DNA of 19,242 bases from Streptomyces sp. NRRL F-5123 (GCF_000721495.1 NZ_JOHY01000086.1:1-19242); one strand, 5' to 3'; numbered from the stretch's first letter, positions 6,428 through 14,694 are shown. Numbers and translations are program-made. Notes: a model not told the origin generated them from the sequence alone.

Positions 6428-8449
6428 CTACTCCCCCCGCCCCGCGGCGCGTTCGGCGCCCAGCCGCTCGTAGAAGCGCAGCACCGTCAGGTCGTCGACG
6501 GAGCCGGGGTTGACGGCGCGTTCCAGCGGGGTGCCCTGGAGCAGCCGCTTGACCGGTACCTCGATGCGCTTGCCGGTCAGGGTGTGCGGCACACCGGGCA
6601 CCTCGATGACCTCGTCGGGCACGTGGCGCGGTGAGAGCTGGGAGCGCAGCGCGCCGGCGATCCTGCCGCGCAGCGCGTCGTCGAGCCGCACCCCGTCGGC
6701 GAGCCGGACGAACAGCGGCATCCAGTAGCCGCCGTCCGCCTCCTCGATGCCGACGACCAGGGACTCGCGGATCTCCGGGAGTCGCTCGACGACCTCGTAG
6801 ATGTCGGCCGAGCCCATGCGCACGCCCTGCCGGTTGAGCGTGGAGTCGGAGCGGCCGTGGATGACGACGGTGCCGCGCGAGGTGCGGGTGATCCAGTCGC
6901 CGTGCCGCCACACGCCGGGATACATGGAGAAGTAACTGTCGTGGTAACGGCTGCCGTCGGGGTCGTTCCAGAACCGGACCGGCATGGACGGGAGCGGGTT
7001 GGTGACGACCAACTCGCCGACCTCGTCGACGACCGGCTCGCCGTTCGCGTCCCACGCCTCCAGGCCGGTGGCCAAACACGGGGCCTGCAGCTCGCCGACG
7101 TGGACCGGCAGGGTCGGCACGCCCCCCGCGAAACAGCTGCACACGTCCGTGCCGCCGCTGACGGAGGCGATCCACAGGTCCTCGGCGACCTCGTCGTGCA
7201 GCCAGCGGAAGCCGTCGGGGGGCAGCGGCGAGCCGGTGGTGGCCACGCAGCTCACCCGCGACAGGTCGAAGTCGCGCCCCGGGTGCACCTCTGCCTTGCG
7301 ACAGGCGACGACGTAGGCGGCGGAGGTGCCGAAGACCGTGGTGCCGGTCTGCTCGGCGATGCGCCACTGCGCCTCGATCGACGGATGGCCGGGGCTGCCG
7401 TCGTAGAGGACGACCGTGGCGCCGACCAGCAGGCCCGACACCAGGAAGTTCCACATCATCCAGCCGGTGGAGGTGTACCAGAAGAAGCGGTCGTCCGGCC
7501 CGAGGTCGAGGTGCAGTCCGGTCTGCTTGAGGTGTTCGAGCAGGATGCCGCCCTGGGACTGCACGATCGCCTTGGGCAGGCCCGTGGTGCCCGAGCTGTA
7601 CAGCACCCACAGCGGGTGCTCGAACGGCACCTGCTCGTACGCGGGTTCGGGGTCGTCGGCGACCAGGTCGCGCCATTCCAGGGCGCCTTCGGGCGCCGGG
7701 GTGCCCAGCAGCGGGATGTGCACGGTCGCGCGCAGCGAGGGCAGGCCCGCCCGGGTCTCGGCGACGACCGCGGTGCGGTCGTGCTCCTTGCCGCCGTAGC
7801 GGTATCCGTCGACGGCGAACAGCACGACCGGCTCGACCTGCTGGAAGCGGTCCAGGACGCTGCGGGCGCCGAAGTCGGGGGCACACGAGGTCCACACACC
7901 GCCGACCGCGGCGGTGGCCAGCAGCGCGACGGCCGCCTGCGGGGTGTTCGGCAGGTAGCCGCTGACCCGGTCGCCGGGGCGTACGCCGAGGCCGCGCAGG
8001 GCCGCGGCGAGCGAGGCGACCTGCCGGGACAGCTCGGCCCAGCTGAGGATGCCGGTCTCCATGCGCTCGTCGACGTGGAGCACCGCGGGCAGTTCGCGGC
8101 GCGCGGCGTCGAGGGCAGGCCGCAGCGCGTGCTCGGCGTAGTTGACGGTCGCGCCGGGGAACCAGCGGGCGCCGGGCATCGCGTCGTCGGCGAGGACCTG
8201 CTCGTAGGGGGCGCCGAAGCGTACGTCGTACCACTCGGTGAGGGCCTGCCAGAAGGTCCGGCTCTCGCGCACCGACCAGTCGTGCAGGGCCGCGTAGCCG
8301 CCCTGCGGGTCGTCGGGGCGTACGGCGGGGGCGCCGTGCCGCTCGTGGGCCCAGTTCTGGAAACGGGTCACCTGCGCACGGGCGACGCGCTCGGGGCCCG
8401 GGGTCCACAGGGCCTCGGGGGCGCGGTCGGCTTCGGCGGGGCTGGTCAT
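6428..8449 (-). CDS. aacS: Acetoacetyl-CoA synthetase
   Basis: 673-residue adenylate-forming enzyme of the ANL superfamily. It activates acetoacetate to acetoacetyl-CoA with ATP (EC 6.2.1.16), feeding polyketide, mevalonate or polyhydroxybutyrate metabolism or ketone-body use. The N-terminal part (LWTPGPERVARAQVTRF, then WFPGATVNYAEH) is characteristic of acetoacetyl-CoA rather than acetyl-CoA synthetases, as is the length near 650-670. The ATP loop YSSGTTGLPK lies at 284-293, the hinge motif GRSDSTLNRQG at 532-542, and the adenylation lysine K627 in TLTGKRIE. That lysine is the usual acetylation-control site. I chose ATG 8449, with CTGGAG 6-7 nt upstream, rather than ATG 8476 nine codons earlier. 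It is divergent from the GH31 gene and convergent with the MocR gene. Confidence 0.93.
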   Translation of the reverse strand: MTSPAEADRAPEALWTPGPERVARAQVTRFQNWAHERHGAPAVRPDDPQGGYAALHDWSVRESRTFWQALTEWYDVRFGAPYEQVLADDAMPGARWFPGATVNYAEHALRPALDAARRELPAVLHVDERMETGILSWAELSRQVASLAAALRGLGVRPGDRVSGYLPNTPQAAVALLATAAVGGVWTSCAPDFGARSVLDRFQQVEPVVLFAVDGYRYGGKEHDRTAVVAETRAGLPSLRATVHIPLLGTPAPEGALEWRDLVADDPEPAYEQVPFEHPLWVLYSSGTTGLPKAIVQSQGGILLEHLKQTGLHLDLGPDDRFFWYTSTGWMMWNFLVSGLLVGATVVLYDGSPGHPSIEAQWRIAEQTGTTVFGTSAAYVVACRKAEVHPGRDFDLSRVSCVATTGSPLPPDGFRWLHDEVAEDLWIASVSGGTDVCSCFAGGVPTLPVHVGELQAPCLATGLEAWDANGEPVVDEVGELVVTNPLPSMPVRFWNDPDGSRYHDSYFSMYPGVWRHGDWITRTSRGTVVIHGRSDSTLNRQGVRMGSADIYEVVERLPEIRESLVVGIEEADGGYWMPLFVRLADGVRLDDALRGRIAGALRSQLSPRHVPDEVIEVPGVPHTLTGKRIEVPVKRLLQGTPLERAVNPGSVDDLTVLRFYERLGAERAAGRGE

Positions 8450-8548
8450 GGGCGGCTCCAGGACGGTCCACAGCACGGCTGGTCAGGACGATGCCATGCC
8501 GGCGGCCGGATCGCCAGGGCGGTCGCCCACAGGGCGCGGGCCTGCGGT

Positions 8549-8562
8549 GTGGCGTCCGCCAC
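8549..8562. other. Inverted repeat in the aacS-GH31 intergenic region
   Basis: GTGGCG-TC-CGCCAC is a perfect palindrome with a 2-nt centre; the flanking GCGG and CCGC can extend it with a small bulge. It sits midway in the 180-bp divergent space between aacS and the GH31 gene, a position suited to an operator. I could not assign clear -10/-35 boxes to either gene here. Confidence 0.3.
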
Positions 8563-8629
8563 CGCGCTCGAAGGTGAACACCGGCTGAACGGGCGGCGAG
8601 TCCTGCGAAGGCAGTGAAAAGCTGGGGCA

Positions 8630-11023
8630 ATGGATGCACGGGACCTGCTGCGGTCGGTACGGATGGCGGGTTCTGCCCGGGGGCGGCGTACGGTGGCCGC
8701 GGCGTGGCGGCGTGAGCGCGCGGACGCCAGGGACCTGCCGCGGTACGGCGCCGAGCGGGCCCGGGTGCCCGGGGCGGCGGTGCGGGCCGAGCCGATGCCG
8801 GGCGGCGGCACCGTGCACTTCGCACGGTCCGTGCTGCGGGTGCGGGTCGCGGCCGGCGGCGCGGTCTTCTGCGGCTGGGACGGCGCGGCGCCCGAGCCGT
8901 CGTACGCGCTGGCGGGCCCCTCGACGTGGAGCCCGGCGCCCGGCCTGGCGGACGGCGGCTGCCCGGCGGCCGACCCGCGGGCGCTGCTGGAACCCGACCA
9001 GGGCGGCTGGCGGGTGGTCTCGGAGCGGGTGACGGTGCGGGTGTCCGCGCACGGCGCGGTGGAATTCCGCACCCCCGGCGGCCGGCTGCTGCGGCGGGAG
9101 CTGCCGCCGCGCTGGTGGGATCCGGCGGGCGCGGCGGAAGGCACCCGCGGGGCGCGCTGGGTGCAGCGTTCGGAGACCCCGGCCGACGCGCGGGTGTACG
9201 GGCTGGGCGGCCGGGCCGCGGGCCCCCGGCTGGCGGCAGGCACCTACCGGCTGTGGAACACCGACCCGGGCAGTCCGTTCGAGCCGGGCGACGACCCGCT
9301 GTACATCACCATGCCCGTGCAGCTGCTGGTCTCCGACGCGGGCTGCCACCTGGTCTTCCACGACAACACGTGGGACGGCCGGGTCACGCTGCGGGACGGC
9401 GAGGAGGGCGCGGGCTCCGGGCACGACCGGCACGGCGGCTGCGAGCTGCGGATGGACGGCGGGCCGCTGCGCTACTGGGTCGTCGCCGGTACGCCGTCCC
9501 GGGTACTGGCGGGCTGGACGGCGCTGACCGGCCGGCCGGCGCTGCCGCCGCGCTGGGCGCTGGGCCACCAGCACGCCCGGTGGGGCTTCGGCAGCGGGCA
9601 GGAGGTGCGCCGGGTCGCGGCGGGCTACCGCGAGCACGGGCTGCCGCTGTCGGCGCTGCACCTGGACATCGACCACTTCGACGGCCACCGGGTCTTCACC
9701 GTGGACCGCGCGCGCTTCCCCGACCTGCCGGGCCTCGCACACGACCTGGGGGAGCAGGGGGTGCGGCTGGTGTCGGTCGTCGGCCCGGCGGTCAAGCGCG
9801 AACCGGGGCTCGCGGCGTACGACGGCGGGCGCGCGGTGGACGCGTTCGTCCGCGACGCGCGCGGGCGCGAGGTGCGGGGCACGGTGTGGCCGGGCGAGGC
9901 GGTCTTCCCCGACTTCACCGACCCCGCGGTGCGCGCGTGGTGGGGCGGGCTGTACGCCGAGCGGCTCGCGCAGGGCTTCGCCGGGGTCCGGCACGACATG
10001 AACGAACCGGTGTCCTTCGCCGCGTTCGGCGAGCCGACGCTGCCGCGCTCGGCGCGGCACGCGCTGGAGGGTGCGGGCGGCGACCACCGCCAGGCGCACA
10101 ACGTCTACGGCCTGGCGATGGCCGCGGCCGGCTACCAGGGCCTGCGCGAACTGCGCCCGGAGCAGCGGCCCTTCCTCGTCTCGCGGTCCGGCTGGGCGGG
10201 CATGCAGCGCTACGGCGGCACCTGGTCGGGGGATGTCGCGACCGGCTGGGCGGGGCTGCGCGCCTCGCTCGCGCTGGTGCTGGGGCTGGGGCTGTGCGGG
10301 GTGCCGTACTCGGGGCCCGACGTGGGGGGCTTCACCGGGTCGCCGTCGCCGGAACTGTATCTGCGGTGGTTCCAGCTGGGCGCGTACCTGCCGTTCTTCC
10401 GCACCCATTCGGCGATCGACGCGGGGCCCCGCGAGCCGTGGGAGTTCGGGCCCGAGGTGCTGGAGCACGCCAGGGCCGCGCTGGCGGAGCGGGCGAGGCT
10501 GCTGCCGTACCTGGACACCCTCGCGCATGTCGCGCACCGCACCGGCGCCCCGTACGTGCGCCCGCTGTGGTGGAACTCGCCGGGCGACCGGGCGCTGCGG
10601 GACTGCGGCGACGCCTTCCTGCTCGGGGACTCGCTGCTGGTGGCGCCGGTGCTGGAGCCGGGGGTGACGATGCGTGCGGTACGGCTGCCGCGCGGGCTGT
10701 GGTACGACACCGCGACCGGTGAGGCGCACCGCGGGCGGACCCGGGTGCGGCTCGCGGCGCCGCAGGGGCGGATCCCGGTGCTGGCCCGGGCCGGGGCGGT
10801 GCTGCCGGTCGCGGGGGAAGGCGGGGCCGTGGAGCTGGAGGCGTGGGCGCCGCGCCGGGACCGCAGCGGCGGCGGGGTGCTCTTCACCGGCGACCCGGAC
10901 GGCTGGGGCCGGCCGCGGATGGAGCGCTTCGTGTCGCGGTGGGCGGACGGGGCCGTGCTGGTGGAGCAGGACGGCGGCGAGGAGCCCGGCTACGCGGTAC
11001 GGGTGCGCGGCGCCGGGTCGTAG
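8630..11023 (+). CDS. Glycoside hydrolase family 31 (alpha-glucosidase type)
   Basis: 797 residues. N-terminal beta-sandwich region (about 60-300), then the GH31 catalytic barrel (about 305-640): LPPRWALGHQHARWGF (305-320), LHLDIDHFDG (343-352), VRHDMNEPVSF (453-463) with nucleophile D456, and TWSGDVATGW (531-540) with acid/base D535; a C-terminal beta domain follows (LWYDTATGE near 690). GH31 enzymes release alpha-linked glucose (or xylose) from the non-reducing ends of oligosaccharides; the exact substrate cannot be read. There is no signal peptide, so it is probably cytoplasmic and acts on imported sugars. ATG 8630 has only a weak GGGG-type site, but the MDARDLLRS start looks typical of streptomycete homologues. 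The 3' end overlaps the opposing Nudix gene by 34 bp. Confidence 0.92.
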   Translation: MDARDLLRSVRMAGSARGRRTVAAAWRRERADARDLPRYGAERARVPGAAVRAEPMPGGGTVHFARSVLRVRVAAGGAVFCGWDGAAPEPSYALAGPSTWSPAPGLADGGCPAADPRALLEPDQGGWRVVSERVTVRVSAHGAVEFRTPGGRLLRRELPPRWWDPAGAAEGTRGARWVQRSETPADARVYGLGGRAAGPRLAAGTYRLWNTDPGSPFEPGDDPLYITMPVQLLVSDAGCHLVFHDNTWDGRVTLRDGEEGAGSGHDRHGGCELRMDGGPLRYWVVAGTPSRVLAGWTALTGRPALPPRWALGHQHARWGFGSGQEVRRVAAGYREHGLPLSALHLDIDHFDGHRVFTVDRARFPDLPGLAHDLGEQGVRLVSVVGPAVKREPGLAAYDGGRAVDAFVRDARGREVRGTVWPGEAVFPDFTDPAVRAWWGGLYAERLAQGFAGVRHDMNEPVSFAAFGEPTLPRSARHALEGAGGDHRQAHNVYGLAMAAAGYQGLRELRPEQRPFLVSRSGWAGMQRYGGTWSGDVATGWAGLRASLALVLGLGLCGVPYSGPDVGGFTGSPSPELYLRWFQLGAYLPFFRTHSAIDAGPREPWEFGPEVLEHARAALAERARLLPYLDTLAHVAHRTGAPYVRPLWWNSPGDRALRDCGDAFLLGDSLLVAPVLEPGVTMRAVRLPRGLWYDTATGEAHRGRTRVRLAAPQGRIPVLARAGAVLPVAGEGGAVELEAWAPRRDRSGGGVLFTGDPDGWGRPRMERFVSRWADGAVLVEQDGGEEPGYAVRVRGAGS

Positions 11024-11562
11024 CCGTCGGCGAACCAGCGGCGGGCGGCCAGGGTGTGCAGCGGGAAGCCCAGTTCCTGCGGGGCGCGCAGCAGTTGGTG
11101 GCCGGCGGTCTCGTCGGTGGGTGCGGACGGGGGGAGGTCGGCGGCGGGGCGTTCCGGGAGCAGACCGAAGAGCAGCAGGTAGCCGCCGGGCTCGTCGGTG
11201 AGGGCGTCGGCGAGTCGGACGTCGGCGGGGTCGGCGGCGATGCCGGTCTCCTCGGCCAGTTCCCTGGTGACGGCGTGCTGCCAGCTCTCGCCGTGGTCGA
11301 TGAAGCCGCCGGGCAGGGCCAGTTCGCCGCGGCTCGGCTCGATGGTTCGGCGGATGACGACGAGGGCGGTGCCGGCGCTGTCAAGGACGGGAAGCAGGGC
11401 GACGGCGACCGGCAGCGGGTTGCGGTAGGCGGTGGTGCCGCACGCCGGGCAGTGCCGCGGCCAGGGCGTTCCGGCGGGGTAGCGTGCCCCGCACGCGGAG
11501 CAGTGGGAGCCGCGCGCCGGCGGCGGGGTCGCGGAGCCGGGCACGGAGGGGGTCGCGGACAC
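10990..11562 (-). CDS. Nudix hydrolase with N-terminal zinc ribbon
   Basis: 190 residues. A CxxC-x13-CxxC zinc ribbon (C21, C24, C38, C41) precedes a Nudix domain with an intact box: GGFIDHGESW (86-94 region), then [10 protein letters not shown] (99-108), fitting Gx5Ex7REuxEExGu. Such proteins hydrolyse nucleoside diphosphates linked to another group; the zinc ribbon recalls NudC-like NADH or capped-RNA hydrolases, but this one is shorter and lacks enough distinguishing residues for me to name a substrate. I prefer GTG 11562: the minus-strand TACAGT (11569-11574) ends 6 nt before it, as for a leaderless mRNA, though no good -35 is visible. GTG 11544 is an alternative. It is divergent from the dipeptidase gene with 58 bp between them, and its 3' end overlaps the GH31 gene by 34 bp. 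Confidence 0.85.
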   Translation of the reverse strand: MSATPSVPGSATPPPARGSHCSACGARYPAGTPWPRHCPACGTTAYRNPLPVAVALLPVLDSAGTALVVIRRTIEPSRGELALPGGFIDHGESWQHAVTRELAEETGIAADPADVRLADALTDEPGGYLLLFGLLPERPAADLPPSAPTDETAGHQLLRAPQELGFPLHTLAARRWFADGYDPAPRTRTA

Positions 11563-11620
11563 GCCGGGACTGTATCCGATCGTCTGTCGCGGCGGGGGCC
11601 ATCCCTGGTATCCCAGGGGG

Positions 11621-12427
11621 ATGCCGAAACTCACGACTTTACTGCGGGCCCTCGTCCTGCCTCTCGCCACACTGGCCGCGGTCACCGTCTCCTCCGCGGC
11701 GCCGGTGCAGGCGCACCCGGAGCCCAAGGCGCCCGCGCAGTTCGTCGCGCTGCGGGACGTCGATCCGACGATCATCCAGGAGATGCGGTACATCACCCCG
11801 CACAACTTCACCGGCGCCCCCGTCGACGGCTACCGCAAGGCCATGTGCATCCTCACCCGCCCCGCCGCCGAGGGTCTGCACCGCGTGCAGCAGGGGCTGC
11901 TGCGGCGCGGCTACTCGCTCAAGGTCTACGACTGCTACCGCCCGCAGCGGGCCGTGGACGACTTCGTCGCCTGGGCGGCGGACCTGGACGCCACGCAGAT
12001 GAAGGCGGAGTTCTACCCGCAGGTCGACAAGACCCGACTGTTCGCGGACGGTTACATCGCCGCGAAATCCGGGCACAGCCGCGGCAGCACCATGGACCTG
12101 ACGGTGGTGCCGCTGCCCGCGCTGCCCACCCGCCCCTACCGGCCCGGTGAGCCGCTGACGCCCTGCTACGGGCCGAAGGCCGAGCGCTTCCCCGACAACT
12201 CGCTGGACATGGGAACCGGCTTCGACTGCTTCGACACGCTCGCGCACACCCTGGACCCGCGGGTGACCGGGGTGCAGCACGCCAACCGGATGCTGCTGAT
12301 GGACGCGATGCAGGCGCAGGGCTTCACCAACCTGCCCGAGGAGTGGTGGCACTACACGCTCAGCTCCGAGCCCTTCCCCGACACGTACTTCGACTTCCCC
12401 GTCGACCGCAGGTCCCTGACGTCCTGA
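11621..12427 (+). CDS. Secreted D-alanyl-D-alanine dipeptidase (VanX-like, peptidase M15D)
   Basis: 268-residue zinc dipeptidase predicted to cleave D-Ala-D-Ala (EC 3.4.13.22). A signal peptide occupies residues 1-31: a basic start, a hydrophobic core (ALVLPLATLAAVTVSSAA) and a VQA-HP cleavage site. Catalytic residues match VanX: SGHSRGSTMDLTVV (150-163) gives zinc ligands H152 and D159, EEWWHYTL (240-247) gives base E241 and ligand H244, and YDCYRPQRA holds the conserved R107. Four cysteines (76, 105, 182, 203) could form disulfides outside the cell. The AGGGGG directly abuts ATG 11621, an abnormally short spacing, but later starts would remove the signal peptide's basic end. Export and the absence of vanRSHA point to wall turnover rather than glycopeptide resistance. 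Its last 76 bp overlap the opposing PurA-like gene. Confidence 0.9.
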   Translation: MPKLTTLLRALVLPLATLAAVTVSSAAPVQAHPEPKAPAQFVALRDVDPTIIQEMRYITPHNFTGAPVDGYRKAMCILTRPAAEGLHRVQQGLLRRGYSLKVYDCYRPQRAVDDFVAWAADLDATQMKAEFYPQVDKTRLFADGYIAAKSGHSRGSTMDLTVVPLPALPTRPYRPGEPLTPCYGPKAERFPDNSLDMGTGFDCFDTLAHTLDPRVTGVQHANRMLLMDAMQAQGFTNLPEEWWHYTLSSEPFPDTYFDFPVDRRSLTS

Positions 12428-13689
12428 CGACCGGGTCCGAAGGACTCCAGCACCACGGGCGCCCCGAGCAGCGATCCGATCGCCTCGCTCCAGCGGCGCG
12501 GATCGCCGCCCGGGGTGTCCCACAGCGCGGGCGCGGCACGCAGCAGCCGCGCCGTCAGCGCCGCCTGCCGCTCCAGGTCGCCGGGCGGACCGGCGGACAG
12601 GTGCTCGACCAGCTCGCCGTCGATGCCGTAGCCCCGGCAGATCCGCAGGCCCGGAAAGCGGCCCGGGACGTCCAGATGGGTCACGGCGAGCGCGTCCACT
12701 CCCCCGCAGACCTCGACGGCGTACGCGTGCGCGACCGCGTCGAAGTGCCCGCTGCGGAAGGGGCCCTGCCAGCGGCCGTCGCCGTTGTGCGGCTCGGGGA
12801 GCAGCGCGGCCAGCTCGGGGTCCTCGGTGACCAGCGGGCCGGGGCCGTGCCGGGTGGTGTAGCTGCGCACCACGCCGAGCCGCAGCCCCTCCCCCGCGGC
12901 GCCGGCCTCGGCCAGCAGCGTCTCGGCGTTGCCGAAGGTGGTCGTCGACCAGGTGGTGTACGGGTGGAAGCCGTGCCACTCGTCGAGCAGGACGCCCTGG
13001 GCGCCCTCGAAGACCAGCGGCCCGCGCCGCGCCAGGTCGCGCAGCGCGCCCTCGCCGGTGAGGGTGACGGCGCCCGCGAAGGCCGCGTACGCCTCGGCGC
13101 ACGCCTCGACCGGCGGGGCGGGCAGCGGGCCCAGCTCGTCGGCGAGCCGGTCGCGCAGCAGCCGCAGCCGGCGCAGCAGCCGGGGGCGGGAGGCGCAGTC
13201 GCCCGCGGTCGGCGCGTCGCCGGGGTGGGCGAGGGCGTAGCGCGCTGTCTCCCCCACGCCCATGCCGCACGAGCCGTGCCGGGCCGCGCCCCTGGCCAGC
13301 TCGCGCAGCCGGCCCGCGGCGGCGTGGTAGGGCGTGGCCAGGGGCGCCGCGCGGTCGACGGAGAGCAGCGCGTACGGGGCGGGCAGGCCGAGGGCGCGCA
13401 GGTGGTCGGCCTCGGCGGCGAGCGCGAGCGGGTCGACGGCGGTGAAGCGGGACAGATGGGTGGGCACCCCGTGCAGGGCGCCCGAGCCGAACTGGGCGAA
13501 GGTGTGGTGGCGGCCGTCGGGCGTGACGACGTTGTGGGCCGCCTGCGCCCCGCCGTTGAAGCGGACGACGGCGGTGACGCCGCCGCCGCGGCAGAGCCGG
13601 TCGACGGTGGCGCCCTTGCCCGCGTCCCCGAAGCCGAGGTCCACCACGAGGGTGTGGGGGCGTCCGCAGGGGACGCGGGCGGTGCTCAT
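12352..13689 (-). CDS. Adenylosuccinate synthetase paralogue (divergent PurA-like ligase)
   Basis: 445 residues. Recognisable PurA landmarks: GFGDAGKG (19-26) in place of GDEGKGK, keeping the catalytic Asp (D22); GGAQAAHNVV (46-55) keeping the catalytic His (H52) but with Q in place of the usual Asn; FEGAQGVLLDEWHG (227-240); YTTRHGPGP (277-285); and THLDV (337-341), where PurA has TKLDV for guanine binding. Real PurA joins IMP and aspartate with GTP (EC 6.3.4.4). Here the IMP-binding middle (140-200) is altered and shortened and the usual TGRPRR segment reads WQGPFRSGHFDAVA, so substrate specificity may differ. ATG 13689 overlaps the stop of the VWA gene (ATGA), indicating coupling. The tail after FGPGRQDV (417-424) runs 76 bp into the opposing dipeptidase gene and looks like a stop-loss extension. 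Confidence 0.85.
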   Translation of the reverse strand: MSTARVPCGRPHTLVVDLGFGDAGKGATVDRLCRGGGVTAVVRFNGGAQAAHNVVTPDGRHHTFAQFGSGALHGVPTHLSRFTAVDPLALAAEADHLRALGLPAPYALLSVDRAAPLATPYHAAAGRLRELARGAARHGSCGMGVGETARYALAHPGDAPTAGDCASRPRLLRRLRLLRDRLADELGPLPAPPVEACAEAYAAFAGAVTLTGEGALRDLARRGPLVFEGAQGVLLDEWHGFHPYTTWSTTTFGNAETLLAEAGAAGEGLRLGVVRSYTTRHGPGPLVTEDPELAALLPEPHNGDGRWQGPFRSGHFDAVAHAYAVEVCGGVDALAVTHLDVPGRFPGLRICRGYGIDGELVEHLSAGPPGDLERQAALTARLLRAAPALWDTPGGDPRRWSEAIGSLLGAPVVLESFGPGRQDVRDLRSTGKSKYVSGKGSELSV

Positions 13690-14600
13690 CGCCGGTCCGA
13701 CAGGGCGCGGGCGACCGAGTCGACGGCCTCCGAGCCCAGCTCGGCGAGGTCGGCGAGTCCGGCGGCCAGGTCAATGGCCTCCTCGCCGAGGCCGACGGTC
13801 AGCGCGATGGTCTCGCACACCGCGCCCAGGTCGTCCAGCTCGATGACGTTCTGGCCCAGCAGGCGGCGCCACACGGCCAGCACGCCGGCGTTGCCCGCGT
13901 GCGAGGCGCCCGCGGGGAGGATGTAGAAGACGTGGAATTTCCGCTGGAGTTCGGCCAGCATGTCCTGGACCGGGATGTCCTGCGGGATCGTCTCCCCGAG
14001 CACCGCCTCGACCTCGCGGGCCTTGACCTTGCCGTAGGGCATCTCGTCGCCGATGAGGAAGAGGTAGCCGCAGCGGCCGCGCTTCTCGTGGCAGTCGAGC
14101 GAGGTGTGCCGGGCCATGGTGTAAAGGGCGAGCTCGTAGGACTCGCATATCTGGCCGCCGCCCCCGCCCTCCAGCAGGATGTTGCCGAGGTCGTCGTCCA
14201 TCCGGTTGTCGGACTCGAACTGGCCGATCTGCAGCGGCACCTGGTCGCAGGTGGCGTCGCCGACCGCGCCGAAGAGGATCTGCGGGTCGGGGGTGTAGCC
14301 CCTGCTCAGCAGCAGCCCGAAGAGGTCGGGGAGCTTGCTCTGCAGGGTGCGCGGCACGCCGCCCATGGAGCCGGTGACGTCGAAGAGGACGGCGATGGCG
14401 AGCGAGGCGGGGTGCTCGTCGGAGTCGCGGCTCTCCCGCACGGTCAGGCCGTGCGGGTCGAGCGACTGGTGGGGGCGCCACATGTCGCGCGGCGCGCGGC
14501 GCCGCACGGAGTCGCTGTAGGCGAAGGCGCCGGTGCCCGAGGCGGCACGGTAGCGCTCGGCGGCGTCGTAGACATCGGTGGACCAGCGTCCGCTTCCCAT
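13686..14600 (-). CDS. VWA-domain protein with MIDAS metal site
   Basis: 304 residues. A short N-terminal region is followed by a von Willebrand A domain from about residue 65: SLAIAVLFDVTGSMGG (66-81) contains the MIDAS DxTxS (D74, T76, S78), with a later Thr in GDATCD (115-120) and Asp in LIGDEMPYG (182-190). Residues 145-149 are a Gly run. No signal peptide or membrane helix is seen, so it is probably cytoplasmic. Bacterial VWA proteins of this sort usually act as metal-dependent protein-binding partners. ATG 14600 is preceded by a GGGGGAG site. The stop overlaps the PurA-like start by 4 bp. A 110-bp gap separates it from the upstream kinase-like gene, the only loose junction in this unit. 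Confidence 0.88.
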   Translation of the reverse strand: MGSGRWSTDVYDAAERYRAASGTGAFAYSDSVRRRAPRDMWRPHQSLDPHGLTVRESRDSDEHPASLAIAVLFDVTGSMGGVPRTLQSKLPDLFGLLLSRGYTPDPQILFGAVGDATCDQVPLQIGQFESDNRMDDDLGNILLEGGGGGQICESYELALYTMARHTSLDCHEKRGRCGYLFLIGDEMPYGKVKAREVEAVLGETIPQDIPVQDMLAELQRKFHVFYILPAGASHAGNAGVLAVWRRLLGQNVIELDDLGAVCETIALTVGLGEEAIDLAAGLADLAELGSEAVDSVARALSDRR

Positions 14601-14677
14601 GGTCTCCCCCTGGAAGGTGTGTGCGGTGGTAGGCCCGGTCCCGGTGGCCGGAACGGGCTCGAACGGTCGTGGGGCCG

Positions 14678-14694
14678 CCGTACGCGGTGTACGG
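14678..14694. other. Intra-operon hairpin downstream of the kinase-like gene region
   Basis: CCGTAC-GCGGT-GTACGG: perfect 6-bp arms with a 5-nt loop, just past the stop of the kinase-like gene and before the VWA gene (both minus strand). It could be a weak attenuator or an mRNA processing or stability element. No clear promoter for the VWA gene is visible in the rest of this 110-bp gap. Confidence 0.35.

Noticed and set aside
8483..10729. Minus-strand open frame of 748 codons opposite the GH31 gene
   Set aside because: Arg/Pro/His-rich composition with no recognisable domain, antisense to a clear GH31 enzyme.
10843..12150. Plus-strand open frame spanning the GH31 end, the Nudix gene and the dipeptidase start
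   Set aside because: Gly/Arg/Ala-rich frame without domains that crosses three supported genes in other frames.
11621..12427. Glycopeptide (vancomycin) resistance locus
   Set aside because: No vanR, vanS, vanH or vanA/D-Lac ligase nearby, and the dipeptidase is exported.
12352..13689. Phage-type PurZ for diaminopurine DNA
   Set aside because: The catalytic Asp that I recall PurZ lacking is present here (D22), and there are no phage genes, dATP triphosphohydrolase or special polymerase in the window.
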